64,000 nt of DNA from Winogradskyella pacifica (GCF_013403915.1 NZ_JABFDI010000006.1:124001-188000); one strand, 5' to 3'; positions 9,080 through 17,383 are shown, numbered from the stretch's first letter. Numbers and translations: made by a program. The notes: generated from the sequence alone by a model not told the origin.

Positions 9080-9529
9080 ATGGCAACATACACAGAAGAA
9101 GTAGGAAATAAACTTAATGGTTTATTAGAGAAAAATTACGACGCAGAAAAAGGGTATAAAAAAGCTGCTGAAAATACAAAGCATACTGGATTAAAAACTT
9201 ATTTCAGTAGAAAAGCAATAGAGAGAAAAACTTTTGGGCACGATCTTAAATCAGAGATCAGAGCGTTTGGTCAGGACGTAGATAAGGGAGGTAGTTTTAC
9301 AGGATCAGCGCATAGGACATGGATGGACGTTAAAGCGATGTTCTCAGCCGATAATGAAGAATCTATGCTAGAGGAAGCGATTAGAGGTGAAAAAGCGTCA
9401 GTAAATGAATATGACGAGGTCTTGCAAGAGGCAAGTTTACCTAGCAGTACAAAATCGATCTTATTATCGCAGAAACATCAAATTGAAACGGATTTATCTA
9501 AAGTGAAATCTTTAGAAAATTTAAAGTAG
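9080..9529 (+). CDS. PA2169/DUF2383 four-helix-bundle protein
   Basis: 149 aa ferritin-like four-helix protein starting MATYTEEVGNKLNGLLEKNYDAEKGY. The heptad-like pattern, KTYFSRKAIERKTFGHDL in helix 2 and EEAIRGEKASVNEYDEVL in helix 3 match the PA2169/DUF2383 family. Several Glu/His pairs (HDLKSEI, RGEKASVNEYDE) could serve as metal ligands, but the family function is not established. It has a short polyA-rich leader and its own terminator. Position between hemerythrin and other small stress-type genes suggests a stress role. Confidence 0.8.
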   Translation: MATYTEEVGNKLNGLLEKNYDAEKGYKKAAENTKHTGLKTYFSRKAIERKTFGHDLKSEIRAFGQDVDKGGSFTGSAHRTWMDVKAMFSADNEESMLEEAIRGEKASVNEYDEVLQEASLPSSTKSILLSQKHQIETDLSKVKSLENLK

Positions 9530-9560
9530 ATGTAATCTGCTTATTACATAAAATTAAAAG

Positions 9561-9598
9561 AGCGTATTCTACTCAATAGAATACGCTTTCTTTATTTT
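9561..9598 (+). terminator. Rho-independent terminator after DUF2383 gene
   Basis: AGCGTATTCTA (9561-9571) pairs perfectly with TAGAATACGCT (9577-9587), then a T-rich tail. Confidence 0.85.
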
Positions 9599-9766
9599 TA
9601 GATTGGTGTATATTCTGTTTTCGGCACGTATTTCGCATTTAAGAAAATTGATTTTAAGGGCATCAAACAAAAATTCATTTTAATATGCTTTTGTTTGAGG
9701 CAGTTTTTTAAGTATTCAGGATAATAATGATCAGTTATAATGACGTACTTGCTAATAAAAACGCTC

Positions 9767-10471
9767 ATGTTCTATAAACTATCAAATACAACTGATTTAT
9801 TAGATATTGAATCTGTTTTCAATGCACAGTTTAAATATCCTTTTCTTTATAATTCAGAACCTATAATTAATGGTTTGTCTGAGCAATCATTACCTATCAT
9901 TCGCATGAATAATCCACACGTTATTGAATATGCAATTTGGGGAATGTTGCCGCAGAATTACACTGATGGTTGGGGTAGTTTTCAAAATTTAACCAATACA
10001 TTAAATATATCATTACACCAGATTAATAGGCTAGAGTGGATAAAAAGTAGCTTAATTAATCAACGCTGTGTTGTAATTGTATCTGGTTTTTTTACATCGT
10101 ATTTATACAACGGAGAGGTGTATCCATTTTATGTCTATTCAAAAAACCACGAACCCTTTGCGTTGGCTGGAGTTTATTCTAGATTGTCGGATGGCTTTAT
10201 GACGGTTAGTTTAATAACGTCAACTATAGAACACAAATTAAAACACGTGCACAACTTAGGTCAAGATTTTCCTATTTGCATGAATGCTGATGACTATGAC
10301 GATTGGCTAAGTCTAGATTTGGATCTAACAACTGATGGTATTGAAAAAATTAAAAGAGAAAAATTAAAGGCACATACCATTTCAAAAGAATTTTACAAAA
10401 ACGATATTGTCTTTGAATCTGTATTAGAACCAGCACATTATAGTGATTTGCCAATTCTTACAATAATTTAA
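9767..10471 (+). CDS. SRAP (HMCES/YedK)-family protein lacking catalytic residues
   Basis: 234 aa from ATG at 9767 (MFYKLSNTTD); an upstream ATG at 9740 adds only MTYLLIKTL and is less likely. The fold signature is present: YAIWGMLPQ (55-63), RCVVIVSGFF (100-109), FALAGVYS (131-138), SLITSTIEHKLKHVHN (148-163). SRAP proteins crosslink to abasic sites in single-stranded DNA through Cys2 after Met removal. Here residue 2 is Phe, the usual GFFEW Glu is Thr110 (GFFTS) and the NARxE motif reads NISLH; only the His of the HxR(M)P region (H162) remains. It is therefore probably not an abasic-site crosslinker. What it does instead is unknown. Confidence 0.75.
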   Translation: MFYKLSNTTDLLDIESVFNAQFKYPFLYNSEPIINGLSEQSLPIIRMNNPHVIEYAIWGMLPQNYTDGWGSFQNLTNTLNISLHQINRLEWIKSSLINQRCVVIVSGFFTSYLYNGEVYPFYVYSKNHEPFALAGVYSRLSDGFMTVSLITSTIEHKLKHVHNLGQDFPICMNADDYDDWLSLDLDLTTDGIEKIKREKLKAHTISKEFYKNDIVFESVLEPAHYSDLPILTII

Positions 10472-10617
10472 CTTATTTAAAATCGTCTGATTGCGTCAAT
10501 AACTTCTGTTTTCGAGTCAAGCTTAGCGCCATTTAGAACATATCTTTGATATATATTAATAGTAACTTAAGTTTAATTACTTTTTTTAGTTTAGTATAGG
10601 TTGGTTACCTAGTGTTA

Positions 10618-10650
10618 AAGCGAGTTTTCGGTTAGAGAACTCGCTTTTTC
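10618..10650 (+). terminator. Rho-independent terminator
   Basis: AAGCGAGTT pairs with AACTCGCTT around TTCGGTTAGAG, followed by TTTCTTT. It ends either the SRAP transcript or a short transcript starting near 10555. Confidence 0.8.
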
Positions 10651-10697
10651 TTTATGTGATATTTTACGTATCAAAACGGTTAATATCAGTAGTATAT

Positions 10698-10732
10698 GAG
10701 CAAATCAGTCTTCTAAATATATACCATCTTTG
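10698..10732 (+). promoter_or_regulatory. Promoter of DUF1328 gene
   Basis: CATCTTTG at 10725-10732 (near-match to TAnnTTTG) has GAGCAAAT 27 bases upstream (10698), as in the YtxH and hemerythrin promoters. Confidence 0.45.
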
Positions 10733-10739
10733 TAGGGAA

Positions 10740-10756
10740 GGTTAGAAGTTCTAACC
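10740..10756. promoter_or_regulatory. 17-base palindrome in the leader of DUF1328 gene
   Basis: GGTTAGAA-G-TTCTAACC is a perfect inverted repeat around one base, starting 8 bases after the -7 element. It could be an operator or a 5' stabilising hairpin at the transcript start. Confidence 0.5.
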
Positions 10757-10778
10757 TAATAACTTAAAACCAAAAAAT

Positions 10779-10940
10779 ATGTTACGTTGGACAATCACAT
10801 TCGTTATAATAGCAATCATAGCAGCCATCCTTGGATTCGGTGGAATCGCAGGAGCAGCAGCAGGAATCGCTAAAATCGTCTTCTTTATATTTATAGTGCT
10901 TTTTGTACTGTCTTTATTAAAGGGAGTCGTGAAAAAGTAA
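10779..10940 (+). CDS. DUF1328 small membrane protein
   Basis: 53 aa: [20 protein letters not shown], then [18 protein letters not shown] and a basic C-terminus (LKGVVKK). Two hydrophobic helices joined by a Gly/Ala-rich turn and the MLRW start are the DUF1328 (YtjA-type) signature; length matches the family. These proteins sit in the inner membrane and are often stress-induced; the molecular role is unknown. It has its own promoter, leader palindrome and perfect terminator, so it forms a compact monocistronic unit. Confidence 0.88.
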   Translation: MLRWTITFVIIAIIAAILGFGGIAGAAAGIAKIVFFIFIVLFVLSLLKGVVKK

Positions 10941-10958
10941 ATAGATAAATATTACGAT

Positions 10959-11002
10959 AATGGCCTTGAGAAGCTCAAAATTCTCAAGGCCATTTTTTTT
11001 GT
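10959..11002 (+). terminator. Strong rho-independent terminator after DUF1328 gene
   Basis: A 14-bp perfect stem (AATGGCCTTGAGAA with TTCTCAAGGCCATT), 8-base loop, then a run of T. Confidence 0.92.
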
Positions 11003-11110
11003 TTAAATCATAATATAACTTTAATTACTTACTGTGTATACGTTTCATTTATAGAAACGTAATAGTCCAAAGCGAATTAAAGAGGATAAAAAGACCTTTC
11101 AAAAGCATCG

Positions 11111-11590
11111 TTATTCTATACGTTTATAGTTTTCAGAATAGATTTTGTTGCCATCTTCATCTATTTCAATTTGTTCAAAACGATTTTCTGATAATTCTAG
11201 TTTAAAATTAAATTCTTGTTTTTCCTCAATAACTTCATTCATAAAAGCAGAACCAAATTCTAAGGTCTCAGTTAAGTTACCATCGCCATAGCGGTAAGTT
11301 CCATACCCAAAAAACTCAATAGAATCTGTTTTTAAAAGTTTACACCACATCACTCTATTATCAGAATACATTTTAATTTGTCTAGAAATAGTGTTGTTAG
11401 AAAACGAATCTACAACGACATTATCTTTATAATTATAAAAGCCGACCAATTCCCAAGTGCCATTTAGGTTTTTTTTGGTGTTTTCCGAAATTTCTTCTGA
11501 TTCACTATTTTCTACAGGCTTTTGATCTGGTTCCTTACAGGAAGATATAAACACCATAGCTAAACTTACAACTAGTAATTTGTACGACAT
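11111..11590 (-). CDS. Lipocalin-like lipoprotein
   Basis: 159 aa. MSYKLLVVSLAMVFISSC is a lipoprotein signal with Cys18 as lipidation site, followed by an acidic linker (residues 19-40). The rest begins LNGTWELVGFYNY, the pattern at the start of bacterial lipocalin-like domains (G-x-W), and continues as alternating beta strands, consistent with a small barrel. It is a single gene divergent from trxB, with an overlapping upstream region of about 160 bases. The ligand is unknown. The family call rests on the GTWELVG start and length. Confidence 0.65.
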   Translation of the reverse strand: MSYKLLVVSLAMVFISSCKEPDQKPVENSESEEISENTKKNLNGTWELVGFYNYKDNVVVDSFSNNTISRQIKMYSDNRVMWCKLLKTDSIEFFGYGTYRYGDGNLTETLEFGSAFMNEVIEEKQEFNFKLELSENRFEQIEIDEDGNKIYSENYKRIE

Positions 11591-11696
11591 AATTTATAAG
11601 ATTTTACTTTTAAACACCTTTAAATTACGAAATTATAAGCAGAAAGCACTTATATTCATAAAATTTATGACGTTATAAGTACTGTTAATAACTTCA

Positions 11697-11728
11697 TTGT
11701 AAGGATTTGAACAAAAAACCTACTTTTG
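11697..11728 (+). promoter_or_regulatory. Promoter of trxB
   Basis: TACTTTTG at 11721-11728 fits TAnnTTTG, with TTG at 11697-11699, 21 bases upstream. The start codon is 24 bases downstream of the element. Confidence 0.45.
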
Positions 11729-11751
11729 TTTTATATAATAAAATACAAAAT

Positions 11752-12735
11752 ATGTCTGATACAATTGAAAAAGTAAAGTGTTTAATTATAGGGTCTGGAC
11801 CTGCAGGATACACAGCTGCAATATATGCGTCTAGAGCAAATATGTTTCCTGTTTTATATCAAGGGGAACAGCCAGGTGGTCAATTAACCACAACCAATGA
11901 TGTTGAGAATTTCCCGGGTTATCCTGAAGGTATCACTGGCCCAGGAATGATGATTGAGTTACAAAAGCAAGCGGAACGTTTTGGAACAGATGTAAGACAC
12001 GGATGGATATCTAGAGTTGATTTTTCTGGTGATGTTCATAAAGCTTGGGTAAATGAAGAAAAAGAAATTCACGCAGATACGATTATAATTTCAACAGGAG
12101 CATCTGCCAAATATTTAAATTTACCTTCTGAACAAAAATATTTAAAACTAGGTGGTGGTGTTTCGGCCTGTGCCGTTTGTGATGGGTTCTTTTACAGAAA
12201 TCAAGAAGTTGTAATAGTAGGAGCAGGAGATTCAGCTTGCGAAGAAGCACATTACTTATCTAAACTTTGTAAAAAAGTAACGATGTTAGTAAGACGCGAT
12301 GAATTTAGAGCCTCTAAAATTATGGCACAACGTGTAAAGAATACTGAAAATATTGAAATACTTTTCAATACAGAAACTGATGAGGTTTTAGGTGATGGAC
12401 AAGTGGTAACTGGTGTCCGTGTCATTAACAACAAAACAAATGAAAAGCAGGATATTGAAGCGACTGGTTTCTTCGTTGCTATAGGCCATAAACCGAATAC
12501 GGATATATTTAAAGACTATTTAGATTTAGACGAAACAGGTTACATTGTTAATGCAAAACCAGGAACGAGCAAAACCAATATAGAAGGTGTGTTTGTTAGT
12601 GGAGATGCCGCAGATCATGTGTACAGACAAGCGATTACGGCAGCAGGTACAGGTTGTATGGCTGCATTAGATGCAGAACGCTATTTGGCAGCTAAAGATT
12701 CTGATTTTGAGGTTGCTACCTCTACTTATAACTAA
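11752..12735 (+). CDS. trxB: Thioredoxin reductase (thioredoxin-disulfide reductase)
   Basis: 327 aa from the ATG at 11752 (MSDTIEKVKC); an in-frame TTG at 11707 lies upstream of the promoter element and is rejected. FAD-binding GSGPAG at residues 14-19, redox-active CAVC at 140-143, NADPH-binding GAGDSA in the middle and the C-terminal GVFVSGDAAD FAD motif are all present. The flavoenzyme passes electrons from NADPH to thioredoxin in the cytoplasm, supporting disulfide reduction and peroxide defence. Full length, monocistronic, with a terminator directly after. Confidence 0.95.
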   Translation: MSDTIEKVKCLIIGSGPAGYTAAIYASRANMFPVLYQGEQPGGQLTTTNDVENFPGYPEGITGPGMMIELQKQAERFGTDVRHGWISRVDFSGDVHKAWVNEEKEIHADTIIISTGASAKYLNLPSEQKYLKLGGGVSACAVCDGFFYRNQEVVIVGAGDSACEEAHYLSKLCKKVTMLVRRDEFRASKIMAQRVKNTENIEILFNTETDEVLGDGQVVTGVRVINNKTNEKQDIEATGFFVAIGHKPNTDIFKDYLDLDETGYIVNAKPGTSKTNIEGVFVSGDAADHVYRQAITAAGTGCMAALDAERYLAAKDSDFEVATSTYN

Positions 12736-12757
12736 ACAGTTTATAACATATACTGAG

Positions 12758-12786
12758 AGCCGAAGTTAACACTTCGGCTTTTTTGT
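12758..12786 (+). terminator. Rho-independent terminator after trxB
   Basis: AGCCGAAGT-TAAC-ACTTCGGCT followed by TTTTTT. Confidence 0.92.
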
Positions 12787-12878
12787 GCGATTTTTTTAAG
12801 GAAAATTAGGTATATGACTTTTGTCATAATTTAAAAGGCTTTTAATGTCAATCTTTGTCGAAACATTAAAACACAATT

Positions 12879-13469
12879 ATGAAACATTCAATTAAACTCC
12901 CGGTATTCTTTCTAACAGTTTTTTTTAGTAGTCTATTTTCTTTTCAGACTGTTTTCTCTCAAAATTATACTTTAAATAATTCCTCTTCGGTTTTAGAAGT
13001 GCATGGAACTTCTTCGTTACATGATTGGACATTAGAAACAGAAAAGCAATCAGGTAAAGTAGTTGTGACAAACTCAGAGGAGCTAGAGATTAGTAGTCTT
13101 AATTTCTCTGTTGAAGCAGAAAGTCTTAAAAGTGGAAAATCAGCAATGGATAAAAACACGTTTAAAGCTCTAAACACAGATGATCATAAAACGATGGACT
13201 TTAACCTTACATCATTAAAAAAGGTAACAAAACAGTCTGATCAATCATTCAAAGTTTCTGCTTTAGGAAAAATGACTATTTCTGGTGTAACGAAGTCTAT
13301 TACAATTGACATGACTGTGAAACTAGAAGGAAATAAGCTTTTTCTTAATGGTGAAAAATCATTCAAAATGACAGATTTTGGTATCGATCCACCTAAAGCT
13401 TTGCTAGGAACAATTAAAACAGGTGATGCTATTAAAATTGAATTCAAATCCGTATTCGAAAAAAAATAA
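12879..13469 (+). CDS. YceI family periplasmic protein
   Basis: 196 aa with a signal peptide (about residues 1-27, cleavage near FSQN). The body has the YceI lipocalin-like barrel pattern: SVLEVHGTSSLHDWTLE near the N-terminus, NFSVEAESLKSGKSAMDKN in the middle and KMTDFGIDPPKALLGTIKTGD at the end. The SSLHDW variant is common in Bacteroidota. YceI proteins bind isoprenoid or other amphiphilic lipids in the periplasm; the ligand here is unknown. It precedes a porin-like gene by 39 bases, and a second YceI gene follows that one. Confidence 0.85.
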   Translation: MKHSIKLPVFFLTVFFSSLFSFQTVFSQNYTLNNSSSVLEVHGTSSLHDWTLETEKQSGKVVVTNSEELEISSLNFSVEAESLKSGKSAMDKNTFKALNTDDHKTMDFNLTSLKKVTKQSDQSFKVSALGKMTISGVTKSITIDMTVKLEGNKLFLNGEKSFKMTDFGIDPPKALLGTIKTGDAIKIEFKSVFEKK

Positions 13470-13508
13470 ATAAAACTTAAAATCAATTCAAACTTAAATT
13501 TATAAATT

Positions 13509-14786
13509 ATGAGATCAGTATTAAAACTCGCAACACTTGTCATGGTTATGACCATGGGATATTCTATATCTGCACAAACAAAGAATCCAAGAGACTTTGA
13601 TAATTACAGACAACCAGATCAAAGAGGCGTTAATGTTTTTGAAGCAAAAAAAGACACGGTGACTGCTTTTGAAGAACTACATGTTAGAATCGGTGGATCA
13701 TTTGCATTGCAGTACCAAGCTTTAGATAATGAAAACTCAGGTGTAACACCGTTATCAGAAGTAGGTAGCAACTTTAATTTAGCTACAGCGAATTTAGATT
13801 TAGATGTAGCACTTTATGATGGTGTAAGCATGCACTTAAGAACCTATTTATCTTCTAGACACCACCACGAACCTTATGTAAAAGGTGGTTATTTTAAAAT
13901 AGATAAATTAGATTTTATCTCTAAAGGATTTATGGAAGATCTTATGAAGCATACGACTATAAAAATTGGTCATATGGAGAATAACTATGGTGATGCACAT
14001 TTTAGAAGAAGTGATAATGCACAAGCTATTCATAACCCATTTGTTGGAAACTTAATCATGGATTCGTTTACAACAGAGGTAGGGGCAGAGGTATACTATA
14101 CTGCTGATAATGGATTTTTTGGTATGGTCGGATTCACTAATGGTAAATTAAATCAAAGCACTACAGTTTCTGACGGTTCAACCGGTGGAGCTTCATTTTT
14201 AGCAAAATTAGGTTTCGATAAGCAAATCAATGATGATTTCAGATTTAGATTATCAGGATCTTTATATAACACAGGCTATGCACCAAATGTATATTTATAT
14301 TCTGCAGATAGAGCAGGTTCTAGATATTATAACATTATGCAAGATGCTTCTGCAACTAGCGATAACTTTAGATCTGGTCGTTTTGACCCTGGTTTTAGAA
14401 ATCAAATTACTGCAATTATGATTAACCCATTTGTAAAGTATGGTGGTTTAGAATTTTTTGGAACTGTTGAGTTAGCTTCAGGAAAAGCTTTAAGTGAGGC
14501 AGACAGAAGAAACGCTGATCAGTATGCTGGAGAGGTTATTTACAGATTCGGACAAGCAGAAAACGTATACTTAGGTGCGCGTTACAACACGGTAAGTGCT
14601 GAATTAGCTAGTGGTGACGATGTTAGTGTAGATAGATTTCAATTAGGTGCAGGTTGGTTTTTAACTCAGAATGTATTAATGAAAGCAGAATATGTAGTAC
14701 AAAAATATAAGGATTATCCAACAGGAAATCTTCTTGAAGACGGTCAGTTTGATGGACTTATGTTAGAAGCAGTTATAAGTTTCTAG
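13509..14786 (+). CDS. Outer-membrane porin-like beta-barrel protein
   Basis: 425 aa with a signal peptide (MRSVLKLATLVMVMTMGYSISAQ) and a body of alternating amphipathic strands with Gly/aromatic turns, ending in a strand with terminal Phe (AVISF), as expected for a barrel assembled by BAM. Segments such as LHVRIGGSFALQYQALD and GGLEFFGTVELASGKAL resemble phosphate-selective-porin-like families of Bacteroidota, but no specific family can be named. It follows a YceI gene by 39 bases in the same direction and probably shares its transcript. Substrate unknown. Confidence 0.7.
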   Translation: MRSVLKLATLVMVMTMGYSISAQTKNPRDFDNYRQPDQRGVNVFEAKKDTVTAFEELHVRIGGSFALQYQALDNENSGVTPLSEVGSNFNLATANLDLDVALYDGVSMHLRTYLSSRHHHEPYVKGGYFKIDKLDFISKGFMEDLMKHTTIKIGHMENNYGDAHFRRSDNAQAIHNPFVGNLIMDSFTTEVGAEVYYTADNGFFGMVGFTNGKLNQSTTVSDGSTGGASFLAKLGFDKQINDDFRFRLSGSLYNTGYAPNVYLYSADRAGSRYYNIMQDASATSDNFRSGRFDPGFRNQITAIMINPFVKYGGLEFFGTVELASGKALSEADRRNADQYAGEVIYRFGQAENVYLGARYNTVSAELASGDDVSVDRFQLGAGWFLTQNVLMKAEYVVQKYKDYPTGNLLEDGQFDGLMLEAVISF

Positions 14787-14801
14787 AGGTTAGTTTTTTT
14801 T

Positions 14802-14840
14802 AAGGCCTTCATCATGTACGATGGAGGTCTTATTTTTTTT
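14802..14840 (+). terminator. Rho-independent terminator after porin-like gene
   Basis: A 12-bp stem (14802-14813 with 14820-14831, two G-T pairs) followed by a T-run. It contains the in-frame ATG at 14814, which argues against that codon as start of the next gene. Confidence 0.8.
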
Positions 14841-14852
14841 ATATTTTTAATT

Positions 14853-15452
14853 ATGGTTAAGACAGTATCATTTATCATTTTAGTTTTCTTAGGATCTATG
14901 CAATCTGCTTTTTTTGAAGTAGAACCGTTAGAAACCAAAGACTCAACTGTGGTTTTTTCTTCTGAAAGCTTTCTAAAAATTAAGGGTAAAACTAATGTAA
15001 GTTCTTTTGAATGCCAGTTTGATATGGCAACGATTTCTGAAGCTATCAGTATTAGCTATAAAGATTATGACAAACGCATACAATTTAAAGACACCAAATT
15101 AACGCTACCTAATTTAGAGTTTAACTGCGGCGGTAAGGCCATTAATAGAGACTTTAATGAACTATTAAATACCGAAGAATATCCTGAAATAATTCTTAAG
15201 CTAAAAGAAATTTCTAAGACTAAAATAGATACGGGTTTAATTACAGCGACTATAGAAATTACAATTAGTAATATTGTAAGGACGTATACAATTCCTATTT
15301 CCATAGCAAATAATGAAGGTTTACACGTCAGTGGAGTGATGCCCTTAGATATAAATGACTTTAATTTAATAGCACCAACAAAAATGCTTGGTATGGTTAA
15401 GGTTTCCCCTGAGATAGAGATTCAATTTTCTCTTAAAATTAAAGAGTCTTAA
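14853..15452 (+). CDS. Second YceI-like family protein
   Basis: 199 aa from ATG at 14853 (MVKTVSFIILVFLGSMQSAF, signal peptide). The body resembles a divergent YceI barrel: SSESFLKIKGKTNVSSFECQ near the start, then IQFKDTKLTLPNLEFNCGGKAINRDFNELLN (YceI middle segment) and DINDFNLIAPTKMLGMVKVSPE at the end, matching the DFG...P.K.LG motif of the neighbour. Two Cys (FECQ, FNCGG) could pair. It is read only partly through the preceding terminator. Likely a periplasmic lipid-binding paralogue. Confidence 0.75.
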   Translation: MVKTVSFIILVFLGSMQSAFFEVEPLETKDSTVVFSSESFLKIKGKTNVSSFECQFDMATISEAISISYKDYDKRIQFKDTKLTLPNLEFNCGGKAINRDFNELLNTEEYPEIILKLKEISKTKIDTGLITATIEITISNIVRTYTIPISIANNEGLHVSGVMPLDINDFNLIAPTKMLGMVKVSPEIEIQFSLKIKES

Positions 15453-15458
15453 TACTTT

Positions 15459-16295
15459 TTAGCGTTGCTTCTTTTGCAACTTAGCGGTATCATCAAACTT
15501 AGTAATCGTTATTGCAGGACTACCGAAAAGATAAATTTCACTATCACCAGAAGCAGCAATAGTAATATTTTCAGTTGCAGAAATCGTTAAATCACTACTA
15601 TCTTCTAATTTTACATCAACACTTTTTACATCAAATTTTGCTCCATCAAAGTTAGTTGAACTATCGAGTTGAAATATAGCATTGTTTGCTCTACCTTCTA
15701 TCACAGCATCTGCACGTTGATATAAAATAAAACCTGCAATTTTACTGTTAACTAAAGCATCTAATTTGCAGTTATCGCTTAATTCAATTTTGGTTGTATC
15801 TGCAGTAAGATTTAAACGTGCTTTAGATTTCCCTGAGCTTTTATAGTTAAAGGTTTTAGAATTAATGTTTAAATAAGCTCTAGAATTATCAGCAGTTGTT
15901 AAGGTAACATCAACAAGTTCCATAGAGGTTAACGATCTAATTTCGCCATCGCCTCTCGTTTCTATATTACTGAGTCCATCACTGTAATTAACAGTGATAC
16001 TTAGCTTTTTCTTAGATGAAATACGAACGGTCTCAGTAAAGGTTAGTACACCATCCACAACATTAAACTGAATAACATCATGTAAGTTGTCGTCCGCTTC
16101 AATATTCACTGATGGTTTGCTGTTGTAAACGATTTCAATTGAAAAATCTCCATCGACTATAATAGAATGAAAATTATCAATAAACGTTTGCTTTATGGTA
16201 ACATTTCTATCGCCTTTAATTTTTTCATCAGACTGTGCTTGTAGTACTGGTAAAGCCACAATCATTAAAAGCAGAGTAAGTATTCTTTTTTTCAT
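15459..16295 (-). CDS. Head-GIN domain (DUF2807) exported protein
   Basis: 278 aa with a signal peptide (MKKRILTLLLMIVALPVLQAQ). Residues about 40-235 form the DUF2807/head-GIN beta-helix: FIDNFHSIIVDGDFSIEIVY is the family start (F..I.v.g...v.i), then repeated short strands with Gly/Ser turns (GDGEIRSL, LTTADNSRAYLN, KSSGKSKARLN). Such proteins are secreted or surface-bound with unknown ligand. A related lipoprotein gene lies upstream on the same strand, after PadR and PspC genes, the usual Bacteroidota arrangement. Convergent, 6 bases apart, with the second YceI gene. Confidence 0.82.
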   Translation of the reverse strand: MKKRILTLLLMIVALPVLQAQSDEKIKGDRNVTIKQTFIDNFHSIIVDGDFSIEIVYNSKPSVNIEADDNLHDVIQFNVVDGVLTFTETVRISSKKKLSITVNYSDGLSNIETRGDGEIRSLTSMELVDVTLTTADNSRAYLNINSKTFNYKSSGKSKARLNLTADTTKIELSDNCKLDALVNSKIAGFILYQRADAVIEGRANNAIFQLDSSTNFDGAKFDVKSVDVKLEDSSDLTISATENITIAASGDSEIYLFGSPAITITKFDDTAKLQKKQR

Positions 16296-16445
16296 GTTCT
16301 ATTGTTTACTGTCTTTTAAGAGACACAAAACACCTAAAATAAGTCACTATTTATGTTTATAGACTACTAGGAGGAGTTCCGATTGTCAATATTAAGGATT
16401 TCTGTTTAATATTGGTCAATTAAAAGTTAATAAACTAAGATAAGC

Positions 16446-16478
16446 AAAAACCATCCCAAACTCTATTTAGAATTTAAG
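16446..16478 (-). terminator. Terminator after GIN lipoprotein gene
   Basis: AAAAACCATC (from 16446) pairs with GATGGTTTTT (to 16477); on the minus strand the hairpin is followed by a T-containing tail. It lies between the two GIN genes. Confidence 0.6.
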
Positions 16479-16551
16479 ATGGTTTTTAGTCACTTGTATA
16501 TTAGGTGTTTATCTTGATGATTAAATAAACAATCAGTGTTGTATTATATGC

Positions 16552-17280
16552 TTATTGTTGTTTTACGCTACCAGCAGAATTATCAGATTTGTTCACTTTT
16601 TCAGGATTTCCGGAATATCTTATATCTCCACCACTAGTTGCATTTGCGGTTAGTTCTTTAGAGGTGTTTACAGAGATATCCGCACCGCTTGTTGCTTTTA
16701 CATTAGACGTTTGTGCTTTTAAATTAGAAGCATCAATATCGCTACCACTTGTGGCTTCGGCAATTAAGGATTTCGTAGTTCCACTTACATTAATATCGCT
16801 ACCACTTGTAGATTTACAATTTAGGGTTTCGGTTATGACATCTAAGGTTATATCCGCTCCACTGGTACAATTGAGTTCTAAATTTGGAACAGATATAGTA
16901 TTCGTAGAATAGACATCGCTTCCGCTTGTTGCTTTAATTGCTGAGATGGTTTCAATATTTAAGAGTACTTTTTTTGAGCTTGCTCTTCTTATGTTTTCGG
17001 TAGTGTATATGCGTAAGATGCTATTTTCTACGTCTGTCATAATTAAGTCCTGAAGGTTTTCGTCGGCTTCAACACTAAGTCCTATAGCATCAGACTGGGT
17101 GATGTATAAGTCAATACCTTGGCTGACTTTAATTTCGTTAAAGTCTGATGAAATATCGCGATCCATAGTAACAACGTTGCCATTGCCGTCAACACCTTCT
17201 CCCAAATTCATAGAGAAGTTGCAAGAGAGCATTAATAAACTAATAATACTAATAATGATAATTCTGGTTAGTGTAGTCAT
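16552..17280 (-). CDS. Head-GIN domain lipoprotein with ATSGSD repeats
   Basis: 242 aa. Lipoprotein signal MTTLTRIIIISIISLLMLSC with Cys20. The DUF2807/head-GIN region starts DFNEIKVSQGIDLYITQ. From about residue 110 the motif (A/S)TSG(S/A)DI recurs roughly every 18-20 residues at least six times, as expected for rungs of a beta-helix with the TSGSD turns stacked on one face; the DNA shows the corresponding recurring ACCACTTGT words. It belongs to the PadR-PspC-GIN cluster. Probably outer-membrane or surface located; ligand unknown. Confidence 0.85.
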   Translation of the reverse strand: MTTLTRIIIISIISLLMLSCNFSMNLGEGVDGNGNVVTMDRDISSDFNEIKVSQGIDLYITQSDAIGLSVEADENLQDLIMTDVENSILRIYTTENIRRASSKKVLLNIETISAIKATSGSDVYSTNTISVPNLELNCTSGADITLDVITETLNCKSTSGSDINVSGTTKSLIAEATSGSDIDASNLKAQTSNVKATSGADISVNTSKELTANATSGGDIRYSGNPEKVNKSDNSAGSVKQQ

Positions 17281-17383
17281 GATTTCTGTTGGTTTTTTGA
17301 TTGATGAATTATTTGTTATATAAATTTAAGTGGATTAGACTCGGTTACATATTTTAAAGTGATGAATTGTTGAATATTAAGTC

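Larger units (their letters stand above)
10472..10778. other. 307-base gap: terminator, candidate short transcript and DUF1328 promoter
   Basis: No ORF is seen. It contains a TATCTTTG element (10541-10548), a strong hairpin terminator (10618-10650), the stress-type promoter (10698-10732) and a 17-base palindrome (10740-10756). Confidence 0.6.
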
